Shown here: positions 24,568 to 33,280 of the stretch, piece by piece
How positions within the stretch are numbered: the first letter of the stretch is position 1
Layout of the letters: each line of letters begins with the position of its first letter
Origin: Aliishimia sp965656085
GTDB lineage: Bacteria > Pseudomonadota > Alphaproteobacteria > Rhodobacterales > Rhodobacteraceae
NCBI GenBank assembly: GCA_965656085.1
Contig: CBFHJA010000004.1
Span: 62,001-126,000 of the forward strand
DNA: 64,000 bases
Reading direction: 5' to 3'
The notes under the pieces: generated by a model
The model's database searches: none
Told to the model about the DNA's origin: nothing
What the model saw: the letters and a program-made list of their open reading frames with translations, nothing else
Translations under genes and position numbers: made by a program

Positions 24568-26178
24568 TCAGTTCCCCGACGTGCCCTCGGCGAGCGCCTC
24601 CGCCTGCTCGTCCGCATCCCAGAACCCGATCCAGATGCCCCGCTTATGCTCGTTTCCAGCCCGCCGGGCGATCTCTGCATCAGAGATCGTGGTGCGGCTA
24701 TGGTGCCGGAGCGCCCAGTCGAGAATCGCTGTCCGAAGCCGCTCCCGCTCCGCCGCACACTCGGGGTCCGTACCCCGGTCGTCCAATTCCTGCCGGTCAG
24801 TCTCCAGATCGTAAAGCATCGGGTCCATGCCCTCGCAATGGATGTATTTCCAGCGCCCGTCGAAGGCCATCACCAGCCGCGCATCGGAGATCGGGATGCC
24901 AAGCGCCCGCCGTGCTTTGCGCCATGAAAAATCGTACTCACTGAAGCAAACCTCGCGCCACGGCACATCCTGCCCATGCAAGAGCGGTACCAACGAACGG
25001 CCCTCCAGCACCTCGGCGCGTGGCGTGCCGCCCATCCACTCTACGAAGGTCGGCACCAAGTCGATGGCCTCGACCAGCCGCGTGTCGACCGTGCCGCGCG
25101 TTGCATCCGCCGCGGGGTCGGGATCAACGATGATCAGCGGCACCCGGGCGGACACATCGTGGAAGAGTTCCTTTTCGCCCAAGCCATGATCGCCAAGATA
25201 GTCACCATGATCGGAGGTAAAGACGATCAGCGTATCCTTGTCGCGCCCGGTCTCCTCGAGCCATGCCATCAGCCGCCCGATCTGATCGTCGATCTGGCTG
25301 ATGAGCCCCATATAGGCCGGGATCACCCGGTCGCGCACCTCGGGCCGGGACATTGACCGGCTGTAACGCTTGTCGCGATAGGCGCGCAGGATCGGGTGGC
25401 TGTCGTTCTGCCCGGGATCGGGGGCGATCTGCGGGATCACGTCTTCGGGCCCATACATATCGTGGTAGGGCGCAGGGACGATGTAGGGCCAATGCGGCTT
25501 GATGTAACTCAGATGCAGGCACCATGGCTGTTCCCCGGCCTGTTCGATGAACTCCATCGCGCGGGTCGTGCTGTAGGGCGTCTCGCTGTCGGGCTCTTCG
25601 ATCCGCGCGGGCTTGTCGGCATTCTCCATCAGCCAGCCCGAAAGCACCTCACCATCTGGCCCCTCGGCAGAATTGGCCCAATCGTGCCACGGATTGTCGC
25701 CCGGATAACCTTTGGATTTGAGGTAGTCCTGATAGTGCGAAGGCTGTTTGCCGCCCGTCGGGTGCAGCCCGTCGAGCCGGTCCCAGACCTCGAAACCGCC
25801 CTCTGCGATGGTCTTGCCGATCTGGCTGCCCGGGTCGAGTCCCAGCCTCTGCAGCCCCTCGATATCTGCTGTCATATGCGTCTTGCCGCAGAGCACCGCC
25901 CGCGCCCCGATCTCCGAAAGATGATCGCCGAGCGTCCATTCCCCGACGCGCAACGGCGTATTGTTCCACGTCGCGCCGTGCGAGCGCACATAGCGCCCGG
26001 TATAGGTGCTCATCCGGGACGGGCCGCAGATCGGCGATTGCACATAGGCCCGGTCGAAGCGCACACCGCGCGCCGCAAGACGGTCGATATGGGGTGTGCG
26101 GAGTGTCGGATGCCCGGTGCAGCCGAGATAATCGTATCGGAGCTGATCGCACATGATGAACAGCACGTTGCGCGGCAT
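24568..26178 (-). CDS. Cys-type sulfatase
   Basis: A 536-residue sulfatase that should hydrolyse sulfate esters. The formylglycine motif C51-G-P-S-R (SPICGPSRMSTYTGRY) is present, so C51 needs conversion by an FGE, supplied upstream. Metal-binding landmarks are FIMCDQLRYDYLG at the start and VFTSDHGDYLGDHGLGEK near 300. No signal peptide is seen, which suggests a cytosolic enzyme acting on imported substrates. The start at 26178 follows GGGAGGACGCG. The family includes choline sulfatases and aryl or glycan sulfatases; the true substrate cannot be told. Confidence 0.92.
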   Translation of the reverse strand: MPRNVLFIMCDQLRYDYLGCTGHPTLRTPHIDRLAARGVRFDRAYVQSPICGPSRMSTYTGRYVRSHGATWNNTPLRVGEWTLGDHLSEIGARAVLCGKTHMTADIEGLQRLGLDPGSQIGKTIAEGGFEVWDRLDGLHPTGGKQPSHYQDYLKSKGYPGDNPWHDWANSAEGPDGEVLSGWLMENADKPARIEEPDSETPYSTTRAMEFIEQAGEQPWCLHLSYIKPHWPYIVPAPYHDMYGPEDVIPQIAPDPGQNDSHPILRAYRDKRYSRSMSRPEVRDRVIPAYMGLISQIDDQIGRLMAWLEETGRDKDTLIVFTSDHGDYLGDHGLGEKELFHDVSARVPLIIVDPDPAADATRGTVDTRLVEAIDLVPTFVEWMGGTPRAEVLEGRSLVPLLHGQDVPWREVCFSEYDFSWRKARRALGIPISDARLVMAFDGRWKYIHCEGMDPMLYDLETDRQELDDRGTDPECAAERERLRTAILDWALRHHSRTTISDAEIARRAGNEHKRGIWIGFWDADEQAEALAEGTSGN

Positions 26179-26324
26179 GACGCGTCCTCCCATGGTTTAT
26201 CTGAAGATGTGCGCGAGCATTGCGACCGGCGCAAGCCCCATATGCTGTGGCCTGACTTGAAACCGTCCGGTCAAACCACCACATGTGGTAGCGAAAAGCG
26301 CCCGACATACTCTCCCTTGCAAAT

Positions 26325-26339
26325 GTTCTATTTTTGTTC
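26325..26339. promoter_or_regulatory. LexA (SOS) box, alphaproteobacterial type
   Basis: GTTC-TATTTTT-GTTC matches the alphaproteobacterial LexA consensus GTTC-N7-GTTC exactly. It lies 31 bases upstream of the ATG at 26371, where it would cover a promoter. The only other gene facing this gap is the sulfatase, 147 bases away. Confidence 0.65.
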
Positions 26340-26370
26340 TAATCTGAGTGCTCAAAGCAGGAGGTCTGAC

Positions 26371-26715
26371 ATGCAACTCAGCTTCGACTTTTCGAGACCC
26401 GCGCCGACGGATCGCGCGGCTGCAGACAGCAACGACTATCACCGCATCCCGGCCAGCCCCAAGCAGGTACACTATGCCCGGCAGATTGCCGCGCGGGCGC
26501 GCACGCGCGTGCCGGAAACCGCCCTTGAGGATCGCCAGAAGATGTCAAACTGGATCGACGCCCACCAACAGCGCGCGGGGCGGTTTTCCCATTATCCGTC
26601 CTCCAAGCAGGTCGCCTTTGCCGAACGGATCGCCCGCATGAAGCGCCGCGCCGTGCCGGACGAGTGTTTCCGCGACCGCACATTGATGAGCCGGTGGATA
26701 GACAGCAATTTGTGA
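26371..26715 (+). CDS. Small two-repeat protein behind a LexA box
   Basis: A 114-residue basic protein of unknown function. It has two diverged copies of a 37-residue unit: residues 29-65 (SPKQVHYARQIAARAR to MSNWIDAH) and 77-113 (SSKQVAFAERIARMKR to MSRWIDSN). Shared positions are S-x-KQV-x-A, a basic helix, a VP turn and a closing W-I-D. The helix-rich basic units could bind nucleic acid, but no known fold is recognised. The ATG has AGGAGG 8 bases upstream. The exact LexA box just upstream predicts induction by DNA damage. It is monocistronic. Confidence 0.75.
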   Translation: MQLSFDFSRPAPTDRAAADSNDYHRIPASPKQVHYARQIAARARTRVPETALEDRQKMSNWIDAHQQRAGRFSHYPSSKQVAFAERIARMKRRAVPDECFRDRTLMSRWIDSNL

Positions 26716-26767
26716 TCGCACAGGCGCGCGCCTGAGTCAGGTTCGGGGCGGCACCTAAGTCTTCGGG

Positions 26768-27538
26768 CTAGTCCCCATAGGGCCGGACGAACACAGGCTT
26801 TTGCTCGGACGAGCGCTCCGCGTCGTAGGCATAGCCGCCATAGTCAAAGTCCTTCAAACCCTCCGGGTCCGTCAGTCGGTGCTGGATGACATAGCGCGCC
26901 ATGGAGCCTCGCGCCTTCTTGGCAAAGAAGCTGATCATCTTCGGTGTGCCGTCCTTGTCTTCCAGAAATTGCGGCGTGATGACCTTCAGCTTGAGTGCCT
27001 TGGGATCGACTGCGCCAAAATACTCCTGGCTGGCGCAATTCACCAGCACCTCGCTCCCAACGGCCTCAGCCTGCGCGTTGAGCGCCTTGGAGAGTTGATC
27101 GCGCCAATAGGCGTAAAGGTTCGCGCCCCGTCGGGTCTTGAGCTTGCTGCCCATTTCAAGGCGGTAGGGCTGTATGCCGTCGAGCGGGCGCAGCAGGCCA
27201 TAAAGCCCAGACAGGATGCGCAAGTGCTCCTGCGCCCACGTCATTTCATCCGCGTCGAGGCTTTGAGCATCGAGACCTTGATAGGTGTCGCCCGCGAAGG
27301 CCAGAGCGGCGGGGCGCAGATCTTCCGTGGTGGGCTCCGGGTCATAGGACTTGAACCGGTCGCGATTGAGGCGCGCGAGATCGTCACTGAGCCCCATAAG
27401 GGACTTCAAATCACCCAAGCTCAGGTTGCGGGCGGTCTTGACCAGTCGAAGGGCGTCCTCCGGGAAATCCGGTCTGGTCATATCGGTGGCGCGTTCGTCC
27501 CAATCCAGCCGCTTGGCCGGGGAGATGACAATCAGCAT
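26768..27538 (-). CDS. yaaA: Peroxide stress protein YaaA
   Basis: A 256-residue cytosolic protein of the YaaA (DUF328) family. It starts MLIVISPAKRLDW and has the landmarks LSGLYGLLRPLDGIQPYRLEMG and ISFFAKKARGSMARY. In E. coli YaaA lowers free iron during peroxide stress and so limits DNA damage; DNA-binding ability has been reported for the fold. GAGGGG precedes the ATG. It is followed on the same strand by nothing and preceded by recQ 33 bases upstream, so the two may share a transcript. Confidence 0.94.
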   Translation of the reverse strand: MLIVISPAKRLDWDERATDMTRPDFPEDALRLVKTARNLSLGDLKSLMGLSDDLARLNRDRFKSYDPEPTTEDLRPAALAFAGDTYQGLDAQSLDADEMTWAQEHLRILSGLYGLLRPLDGIQPYRLEMGSKLKTRRGANLYAYWRDQLSKALNAQAEAVGSEVLVNCASQEYFGAVDPKALKLKVITPQFLEDKDGTPKMISFFAKKARGSMARYVIQHRLTDPEGLKDFDYGGYAYDAERSSEQKPVFVRPYGD

Positions 27539-27570
27539 GTTGACCCCTCATCATGATGGTGTGCAGGCAT

Positions 27571-29610
27571 TTAGCCCGCTTGCCGCAGAACGTCCAGAAA
27601 AGCGGAGCCGAAGCGGTCTGCACGGCGGTCGCCGAGGAGGCGCTGGAGAGTTTGCACATCGGGGCTGCGCATCTGCGCCACCTTCGACAGTTGCGACGCC
27701 GAGCACGACAGGGGCTTTTCGGTGCCATCGGGGCCGCGTGCAAGATCGGCCTGAATTTCGAGCAGCCGGTCGTAGAGCGCGCCGGCATCCTGTCCCGCGA
27801 GTCTGCGACGGGTTGGGTGGACCTCTTCCGCCGCCCCGTTGATAACCTCCAAAAATGCAGCCCCATAGGTCGCGAGTTTCTTGGCGCCGACGCCACTGAT
27901 CTGCGCCATGTCATCAAGACTGGCGGGGCGCCGCTGCGCCATCTCGATCAACGTGCGGTCGGTGAACACCACATAGGCCGGCACGCGGGCCGCTTCCGCC
28001 AGCGCGCGCCGCTTGGCCTTGAGCGCCGACAGCAAGGGCGCGTCCTCTTCCGAGACCAGCGTCTTGACGGCGGGGCGGCGGGTGGCGGCCTTGATCGTGT
28101 CGCGGCGCAGGCGGATCGTCTGCTCGCCCTTGAGGATCGGCAAGGCGGCGTCGGTCATGCGCAGGGCGCCGTGGCGTTCAGGATCGGGCCGGATCAGGTC
28201 ATGCCCCATCATCTGCCGGAACACGGCTTGCCATTGTTTGCGGTCATACTCGCTGCCGACGCCGAAGGTCGGCAAGCTGTCATGGCCGCGCGCCTTGATC
28301 TTGTCGGTTTCGACGCCGAGCAGAATGTCGATCAGATGGCCTGCGCCAAACCACTCATCCGTGCGCAGCGCCGCCGAAAGCGCTTTGCGGACGGCCGTGG
28401 TGCCGTCGAAGACCTCGGCGGGACGGTCACACAGATCGCAGCGCCCGCACGGCGCCAGATCTTCACCGAAATAGGCCAGAAGCGTGGTGCGACGGCACTC
28501 CAGTGCCTCGGCCAGCCCAAGCAAGGCGTTGAGGCGCGCATGATCGGCCATCCGGCGTTCGGGGGGTGCGAGCCCCTCGTCGATCTGCGCACGGCGCAGG
28601 CGGATATCGTCCGGCCCGAACAGGGTCAGCGTGTCGGCGGGCGCCCCGTCGCGCCCGGCGCGGCCAATCTCCTGATAATAGGCCTCGATGCTCTTGGGCA
28701 GGTCGGCATGGGCGACCCAGCGGATATCTGGCTTGTCGACGCCCATCCCGAAGGCGACCGTGGCGGTGAAAATGAGCCCGTCCTCGCGCTGAAACCGGCT
28801 CTCGGCGATGCGCCGGTCTTCCGGGTCCATGCCGCCATGATAATGGATGGCGCTGTGCCCTGCGTCGCAGAGCGCCTTGGCGAGGCTCTCAGTCTTGGCC
28901 CGGGTGCCACAATAGACGATGCCGGATTGCCCTTTGCGGGCGGCAGCAAAATCGAGAATTTGCCGACGCGGGCCGTCCTTGGCGGCAAAGGCAAGGTGCA
29001 GGTTGGGCCGGTCGAAGCCGCGCAGGAAGGTCGTCGGCTCCTGCCCATCAAAGAGCTTCTGTACGATCTCCGCCCGGGTTTCGGCGTCTGCTGTGGCGGT
29101 GAAGGCCGCGAGCGGCACGTTCAGCGCGGCCCCCAGTTGGCCGATGCGCAAATAATCGGGCCGGAAATCATGCCCCCATTGGCTCACGCAATGCGCCTCG
29201 TCCACAGCGATCAGAGACACGCCGATGCGCCGCAACATCTGGGTGGCGCCCCCCGCCGCAAGGCGTTCCGGCGCGAGATACAGCAGCTTCAGCCGTCCCT
29301 CCTCAAGCGCCTGCCAGACCTGATCTGTCTCTTCAGGCGTGTTGCCGGAAGTCAGCGCCCCCGCTTCGACGCCGACCGCCTGCAGCGCGCGCACCTGGTC
29401 GCGCATCAGAGCAATCAGCGGCGAGATCACCACCGTGACGCCATCGCGCATCAGGGCCGGCAGTTGAAAACACAGCGATTTGCCCCCACCGGTGGGCATG
29501 ATCGCGAGCACGTTCTCGCCGCCCGCGACCGCCTCGACGACCTCTTGCTGGCCGGGACGAAAGCCATCGAAGCCGAAGACGTCTTTGAGAAGGCCGGTGG
29601 GGTCGGTCAT
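27571..29610 (-). CDS. recQ: ATP-dependent DNA helicase RecQ
   Basis: A 679-residue 3'-5' helicase used in recombination and fork repair. Walker A is PTGGGKS at 39-45, the DEAH box is at 137-140 followed by CVSQWGHDFRPDY, and motif VI region is YYQEIGRAGRDG. The RecQ-C-terminal zinc site has the Cys set CRRTTLLAYFG...CGRCDLC at about 370-395, and an HRDC domain covers about 505-590. A further 80 residues follow. The start is not backed by a clear ribosome site. A 856-residue open frame on the other strand is a codon-bias shadow. Confidence 0.96.
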   Translation of the reverse strand: MTDPTGLLKDVFGFDGFRPGQQEVVEAVAGGENVLAIMPTGGGKSLCFQLPALMRDGVTVVISPLIALMRDQVRALQAVGVEAGALTSGNTPEETDQVWQALEEGRLKLLYLAPERLAAGGATQMLRRIGVSLIAVDEAHCVSQWGHDFRPDYLRIGQLGAALNVPLAAFTATADAETRAEIVQKLFDGQEPTTFLRGFDRPNLHLAFAAKDGPRRQILDFAAARKGQSGIVYCGTRAKTESLAKALCDAGHSAIHYHGGMDPEDRRIAESRFQREDGLIFTATVAFGMGVDKPDIRWVAHADLPKSIEAYYQEIGRAGRDGAPADTLTLFGPDDIRLRRAQIDEGLAPPERRMADHARLNALLGLAEALECRRTTLLAYFGEDLAPCGRCDLCDRPAEVFDGTTAVRKALSAALRTDEWFGAGHLIDILLGVETDKIKARGHDSLPTFGVGSEYDRKQWQAVFRQMMGHDLIRPDPERHGALRMTDAALPILKGEQTIRLRRDTIKAATRRPAVKTLVSEEDAPLLSALKAKRRALAEAARVPAYVVFTDRTLIEMAQRRPASLDDMAQISGVGAKKLATYGAAFLEVINGAAEEVHPTRRRLAGQDAGALYDRLLEIQADLARGPDGTEKPLSCSASQLSKVAQMRSPDVQTLQRLLGDRRADRFGSAFLDVLRQAG

Positions 29611-29697
29611 TCTGCCCGGGTGCTGCTGTGGTGTGTGATCTGCTCTTATGCAGTCACAATCTCACACCCAGAATCCGGGAACAAGCCTAAGGACGGG

Positions 29698-29985
29698 TTA
29701 AGCGAAGCCAAAAATCACCGGAAGGATGTAGGCACGCAACGAGATCACGATCAGCAGGGCGACAAGCGGGGCGAGATCCAGCGGATGGGTGTTGGGCAAC
29801 ACCCGCCGGATCGGCTGGTAGATCGGCTCCAGAAGCCGGTTCAGCCCATACCAGATCTGCGACACGAATTGCTGGTGCAGGTTCAGGATCTGGAAATTGA
29901 TCAGCCAGGACATGATCAGATGAACGATCATCACGAAATATACGACCCCGAGAACGAGTTGCAGAGGTCCGTAGATTGCCAGCAT
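29698..29985 (-). CDS. YggT family membrane protein
   Basis: A 95-residue inner-membrane protein with two hydrophobic segments (residues 5-30 and 70-93) around a loop with the family motif YGLNRLLEPIYQPIRRVLP. YggT proteins are widespread; links to osmotic adaptation and division have been suggested but the biochemical role is not settled. GGAGA lies upstream of the ATG. It sits upstream of recQ on the same strand with an 87-base gap. Confidence 0.9.
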   Translation of the reverse strand: MLAIYGPLQLVLGVVYFVMIVHLIMSWLINFQILNLHQQFVSQIWYGLNRLLEPIYQPIRRVLPNTHPLDLAPLVALLIVISLRAYILPVIFGFA

Positions 29986-30144
29986 TGCATGTCTCCTGTT
30001 TGGTCACGACCACCTATGCCGCAAACCGGGTTAACGCAAGGTTGCAGTGAGGGCTGCATGCGCTTCGGACGGGCCGGAGCCAAACCTGTTCTTGCCTTCC
30101 ACAGACGCTGCGGTGTTAAGTGAGCCAAAACAAGGGGGCGGGTC

Positions 30145-31509
30145 ATGGCGGAGCCATCGCTGCGCAAGCGCATCTGGGGTTGGTACTTCTTCGACTGGGC
30201 CTCGCAGCCATATCACACAGTCCTCAACACGTTCATTTTCGGCCCGTTTTTCGCCTCGCTCGCCGCCACCTACTTCCTGGAGCAGGGTCTGGACGAGATG
30301 GCCGCCGATGCTGAGGCGCAGGCCCTGTGGTCGTGGACCGTTGCGCTGATCGGGATCATCACCGCGATTTTCGCACCGATCTTCGGCGCGATGGCGGACA
30401 GCACCGGGCGGCGTATGCCGTGGATCGTCCTGTTCAGCGTCTTGACCTTTTGTGGCTCCTTCGCGCTTTGGTTCACCGCGCCGGATGCCTCCAACCTCTA
30501 TCTGATGCTGGCCTGCTTCGGCGTGGGTTTCATCGCTGTCGAATGGGCGCTGATCTTCATCAATGCGCAACTGCCTGCGTTGGGCACACCCGAAGAGATC
30601 GGCAAGATTTCAGGCTCGGGCTTTGCTTTCGGCTATCTGGGCGGCGTTCTGTGTCTGCTACTGGCGCTGACACTCTTCGTCGAGCAGCCGACCGGCAAGA
30701 CGATCGTCGGTGTCGACCCGCTCTTCGGGCTGAACCCCGAAGAGCGCGAAGGCACGCGGAGCATTGGCCCGGTCGTGGCGATCTGGTTCGCGGTGTTCAT
30801 GATCCCGTATTTTCTGTGGGTCCGGGAAGTGCGCAGCGATGCGCGCATGGCCACCGTCCGGGAAGCTCTGCACAGCGTTGCAACCTCACTGCGCGGCCTT
30901 GCATACAAGGCGAGCCTGCGAAATTACCTGATTTCCTCGATGCTCTACCGCGATGCACTCAACGGTCTCTACACGTTCGGCGGGGTCTACGCGACACTGG
31001 TGCTCAACTGGCCTGTGGCGTTGATCGGCGTCTTCGGGATCATGGGGGCGCTGGGAGCTTGCGTGATGAGCTACCTTGGCGGCTTCGCGGACCGGCGCTT
31101 CGGACCGAAACCCGTGATCCTGTTCGCCATTCTCATGCTCATGCTGGTGAGTTTCACCGTGATCAATATCGCACCGGGCCGCCTGTTCGGGATCAACGTG
31201 GCCGAGGGCTCGAACCTGCCCAATATCCTGTTCTTTGTTTGCGGGATCTTCATCGGCGGGCTGGGCGGCGTGCTGCAATCGTCGAGCCGGTCCTTGATGG
31301 TGCGGCATTGCGACGAGACCTCCACAACCGAGTATTTCGGCCTCTACGGTCTGGCCGGGCGCGCGACGGCCTTTCTCGCGCCGACGCTGATCTATTTTGC
31401 GACCACCAGCACCGGAAACGCGCAAATCGGTGTCTCCCCCATCCTCGGGTTGTTTTTTGTCGGGCTTGTGCTGTTAATATGGGTCAAGGCAGACGGAGAG
31501 AAATCATGA
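30145..31509 (+). CDS. MFS transporter, UMF1/Atg22-like
   Basis: A 454-residue membrane protein with about twelve helices. The opening RKRIWGWYFFDWASQPYHTVLNTFIFGPFFA and the loop GAMADSTGRRMPW mark the Atg22-like UMF1 branch of the MFS. Yeast Atg22 exports amino acids from the vacuole; bacterial members are unstudied, so the cargo is unknown. Its stop overlaps the mepA start (ATGA), so both are probably translated together. Confidence 0.88.
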   Translation: MAEPSLRKRIWGWYFFDWASQPYHTVLNTFIFGPFFASLAATYFLEQGLDEMAADAEAQALWSWTVALIGIITAIFAPIFGAMADSTGRRMPWIVLFSVLTFCGSFALWFTAPDASNLYLMLACFGVGFIAVEWALIFINAQLPALGTPEEIGKISGSGFAFGYLGGVLCLLLALTLFVEQPTGKTIVGVDPLFGLNPEEREGTRSIGPVVAIWFAVFMIPYFLWVREVRSDARMATVREALHSVATSLRGLAYKASLRNYLISSMLYRDALNGLYTFGGVYATLVLNWPVALIGVFGIMGALGACVMSYLGGFADRRFGPKPVILFAILMLMLVSFTVINIAPGRLFGINVAEGSNLPNILFFVCGIFIGGLGGVLQSSSRSLMVRHCDETSTTEYFGLYGLAGRATAFLAPTLIYFATTSTGNAQIGVSPILGLFFVGLVLLIWVKADGEKS

Positions 31510-32375
31510 GATGGCTTTGCGCAACCCTCCTGGTGACGGTCGTCATGGCGTTCCCGGCCGGCGCCGCGCCTCTGGCCAAGCAGCAATTCGGCGCGCAGGA
31601 CACCGCCTCCGCGCAGCGCCCCGCCCCGTTCGGCAGCTACGCCAAGGGCTGCCTTGCCGGCGCGGTGCAATTGCCCGAAACCGGCCCCACATGGCAGGCC
31701 ATGCGCTTGTCCCGAAACCGCAATTGGGGGCACCCGGAAACCATTGACTACATCAAGTCCCTGAGCGCCTTCGCCGCGACACAGCCCGGCTGGCGCGGCC
31801 TCTATATAGGGGATATCTCTCAGCCGCGCGGCGGGCCGATGCTGACCGGACATCGCAGTCACCAGATCGGTCTGGATATCGACATCTGGATGCGTCCGGC
31901 GGACAATCTGCGCCTGAGCCAACGCGATCGTGAGAATATCTCCTCGGTCTCCATGCGCCGGGCCAAGGGCGCCTTCGTCAACGGCAACTGGACCCGGTCC
32001 CATCACAACATTCTCAAGGCTGCTGCGCGTGACCGCCGCGTGGCACGCATCTTCGTGTTTCCCGGCGCCAAGGTGCAGATGTGCAAGGATGCGAAGGGCA
32101 ACAAGAAATGGCTGAAGAAGATCCGGCCATGGTGGGGCCACCACTACCACTTTCATGTCCGCCTGACCTGCCCGCGCGGAACACGTGGCTGCACGAATCA
32201 AGACCGGCCGAGCTACCCTGCAAACGACCGCTTTGGCTGCAAACAAGCCGAGCAATGGGTCAGGGACATTCTCAACCCGCCACCGCCGGACCCCAATTAC
32301 AAACCACGAAAACGCCGCGAATATGTCCTTGCGGACCTGCCCAGCCAATGCTCAAACGTCTTGCGGTCGCGCTAG
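31506..32375 (+). CDS. mepA: Penicillin-insensitive murein endopeptidase
   Basis: A 289-residue periplasmic LAS-type zinc peptidase that cuts D-Ala-meso-DAP cross-links in peptidoglycan. It has a signal peptide at 1-21 and the zinc ligands H119 and D126 in GHRSHQIGLDIDIWM, with the third His in WGHHYHFHVRLTCP. Several Cys residues (49, about 197, 225, 232, 245) fit the disulfides of E. coli MepA. The ATG overlaps the upstream MFS stop by 4 bases and the next gene starts 28 bases before its end, forming a tight three-gene run. Confidence 0.95.
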   Translation: MRWLCATLLVTVVMAFPAGAAPLAKQQFGAQDTASAQRPAPFGSYAKGCLAGAVQLPETGPTWQAMRLSRNRNWGHPETIDYIKSLSAFAATQPGWRGLYIGDISQPRGGPMLTGHRSHQIGLDIDIWMRPADNLRLSQRDRENISSVSMRRAKGAFVNGNWTRSHHNILKAAARDRRVARIFVFPGAKVQMCKDAKGNKKWLKKIRPWWGHHYHFHVRLTCPRGTRGCTNQDRPSYPANDRFGCKQAEQWVRDILNPPPPDPNYKPRKRREYVLADLPSQCSNVLRSR

Positions 32376-33187
32376 GCGCCGCGCTGGTCTGCATCGCCTC
32401 GGGTAGCCCGGCAGAGATCCGAACGCTGACCCTGCCGCGCGAGCCCGGCGGCCTGTCTGCCATAGACGTCTTGGATGGCGGCGCGCTTGCCTACATCCTG
32501 TCGGACCGCGGCTTTCTGTATCGCGCGGCGATTATCCGCGATGAGGATGGCGGCGCGATCGCACTCGACATCCGCGACACGCAGCGCCTGCGCCATGACG
32601 GCGAGACCCGGCACCCCGATAGCGAGGGGCTGGCGCTCGGCGCCGATGGGGCGTTCTTCGTATCGACCGAAGATCCCACCCGTCTGCTGCTCTACCGGTG
32701 GGGCAACAAGGACCCGGACTATCTGCCCGCCCTTCCGACGCAGCGCGCATTGGATGACAACAGAGGCTTCGAGGCTCTGGCAATTGTCCCCGATGGCGCG
32801 CTCTACACCCTGTTCGAAACGCCTGACGGGGATGAATATCCGATTTACCGCCTTCAGGCAGAGACATGGAGCGAGGTGGCGCGCATCCCCGCTGCGCCGG
32901 GTTTCGCCATGGTCGGCGCAGATTTCGACACCTCGGGACGGCTCTATCTTCTGGAGCGTGCCTTCTCTCCGCTGGGCTTCCGAAGCCGCCTGCGCCGGCT
33001 GACGTTCGGATCGGACATGGTCCACAGCGAGATACTCCTGACGACGGCGCTGGGGCGGTTCGACAATCTCGAAGGTCTCTCGATCTGGACGGACTCGGCG
33101 GGTGCAGAGCGCATCTCCATGATATCCGACAATAATTTCCTTTCGATACTGGACGCCGCCTTGGTGGAAATGCCGGTGCCGGAATAG
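32348..33187 (+). CDS. Esterase-like activity of phytase family protein, exported
   Basis: A 279-residue exported protein with a signal peptide (MLKRLAVALGAALVCIASGSPA). Motifs such as GGLSAIDVLDGG, RHPDSEGLALGADGAFFVSTE, NRGFEALAIVPDGALYTLFE and FDNLEGLSIW are repeated blade-like segments of the beta-propeller family called esterase-like activity of phytase. The four E-G/E-A-L turns suggest a calcium-dependent propeller. True activity is unproven. It overlaps mepA by 28 bases. Confidence 0.8.
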   Translation: MLKRLAVALGAALVCIASGSPAEIRTLTLPREPGGLSAIDVLDGGALAYILSDRGFLYRAAIIRDEDGGAIALDIRDTQRLRHDGETRHPDSEGLALGADGAFFVSTEDPTRLLLYRWGNKDPDYLPALPTQRALDDNRGFEALAIVPDGALYTLFETPDGDEYPIYRLQAETWSEVARIPAAPGFAMVGADFDTSGRLYLLERAFSPLGFRSRLRRLTFGSDMVHSEILLTTALGRFDNLEGLSIWTDSAGAERISMISDNNFLSILDAALVEMPVPE

Positions 33188-33213
33188 CTTGCCAATCCCG
33201 GCTGGCGTGATAC

Positions 33214-33232
33214 ATGCACCGCGTCCGTGCAT
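33214..33232 (+). other. Hairpin in the yhhQ leader
   Basis: ATGCAC-CGCGTCC-GTGCAT is a perfect 6-bp stem about 50 bases upstream of the yhhQ ATG, followed by an A-rich tail near 33264-33277. Queuosine-precursor transporter genes are sometimes under preQ1 riboswitches, but the conserved preQ1-I core is not recognisable here, so only the hairpin is claimed. Confidence 0.3.
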
Positions 33233-33280
33233 CTCGTGCGGGCCAAGTCTCCGCTTACCTTGCAAAAACGGAAAAATCGC

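Noticed and set aside
27553..30123. 856-codon open frame on the plus strand over recQ
   Set aside because: It is an antisense shadow of recQ produced by high GC at third codon positions; the composition (Arg/His/Gly rich) is not that of a real protein and no ribosome site is seen.
33214..33280. preQ1 riboswitch before yhhQ
   Set aside because: A hairpin and A-rich tail are present, but the conserved core could not be matched by eye. A covariance search would decide.
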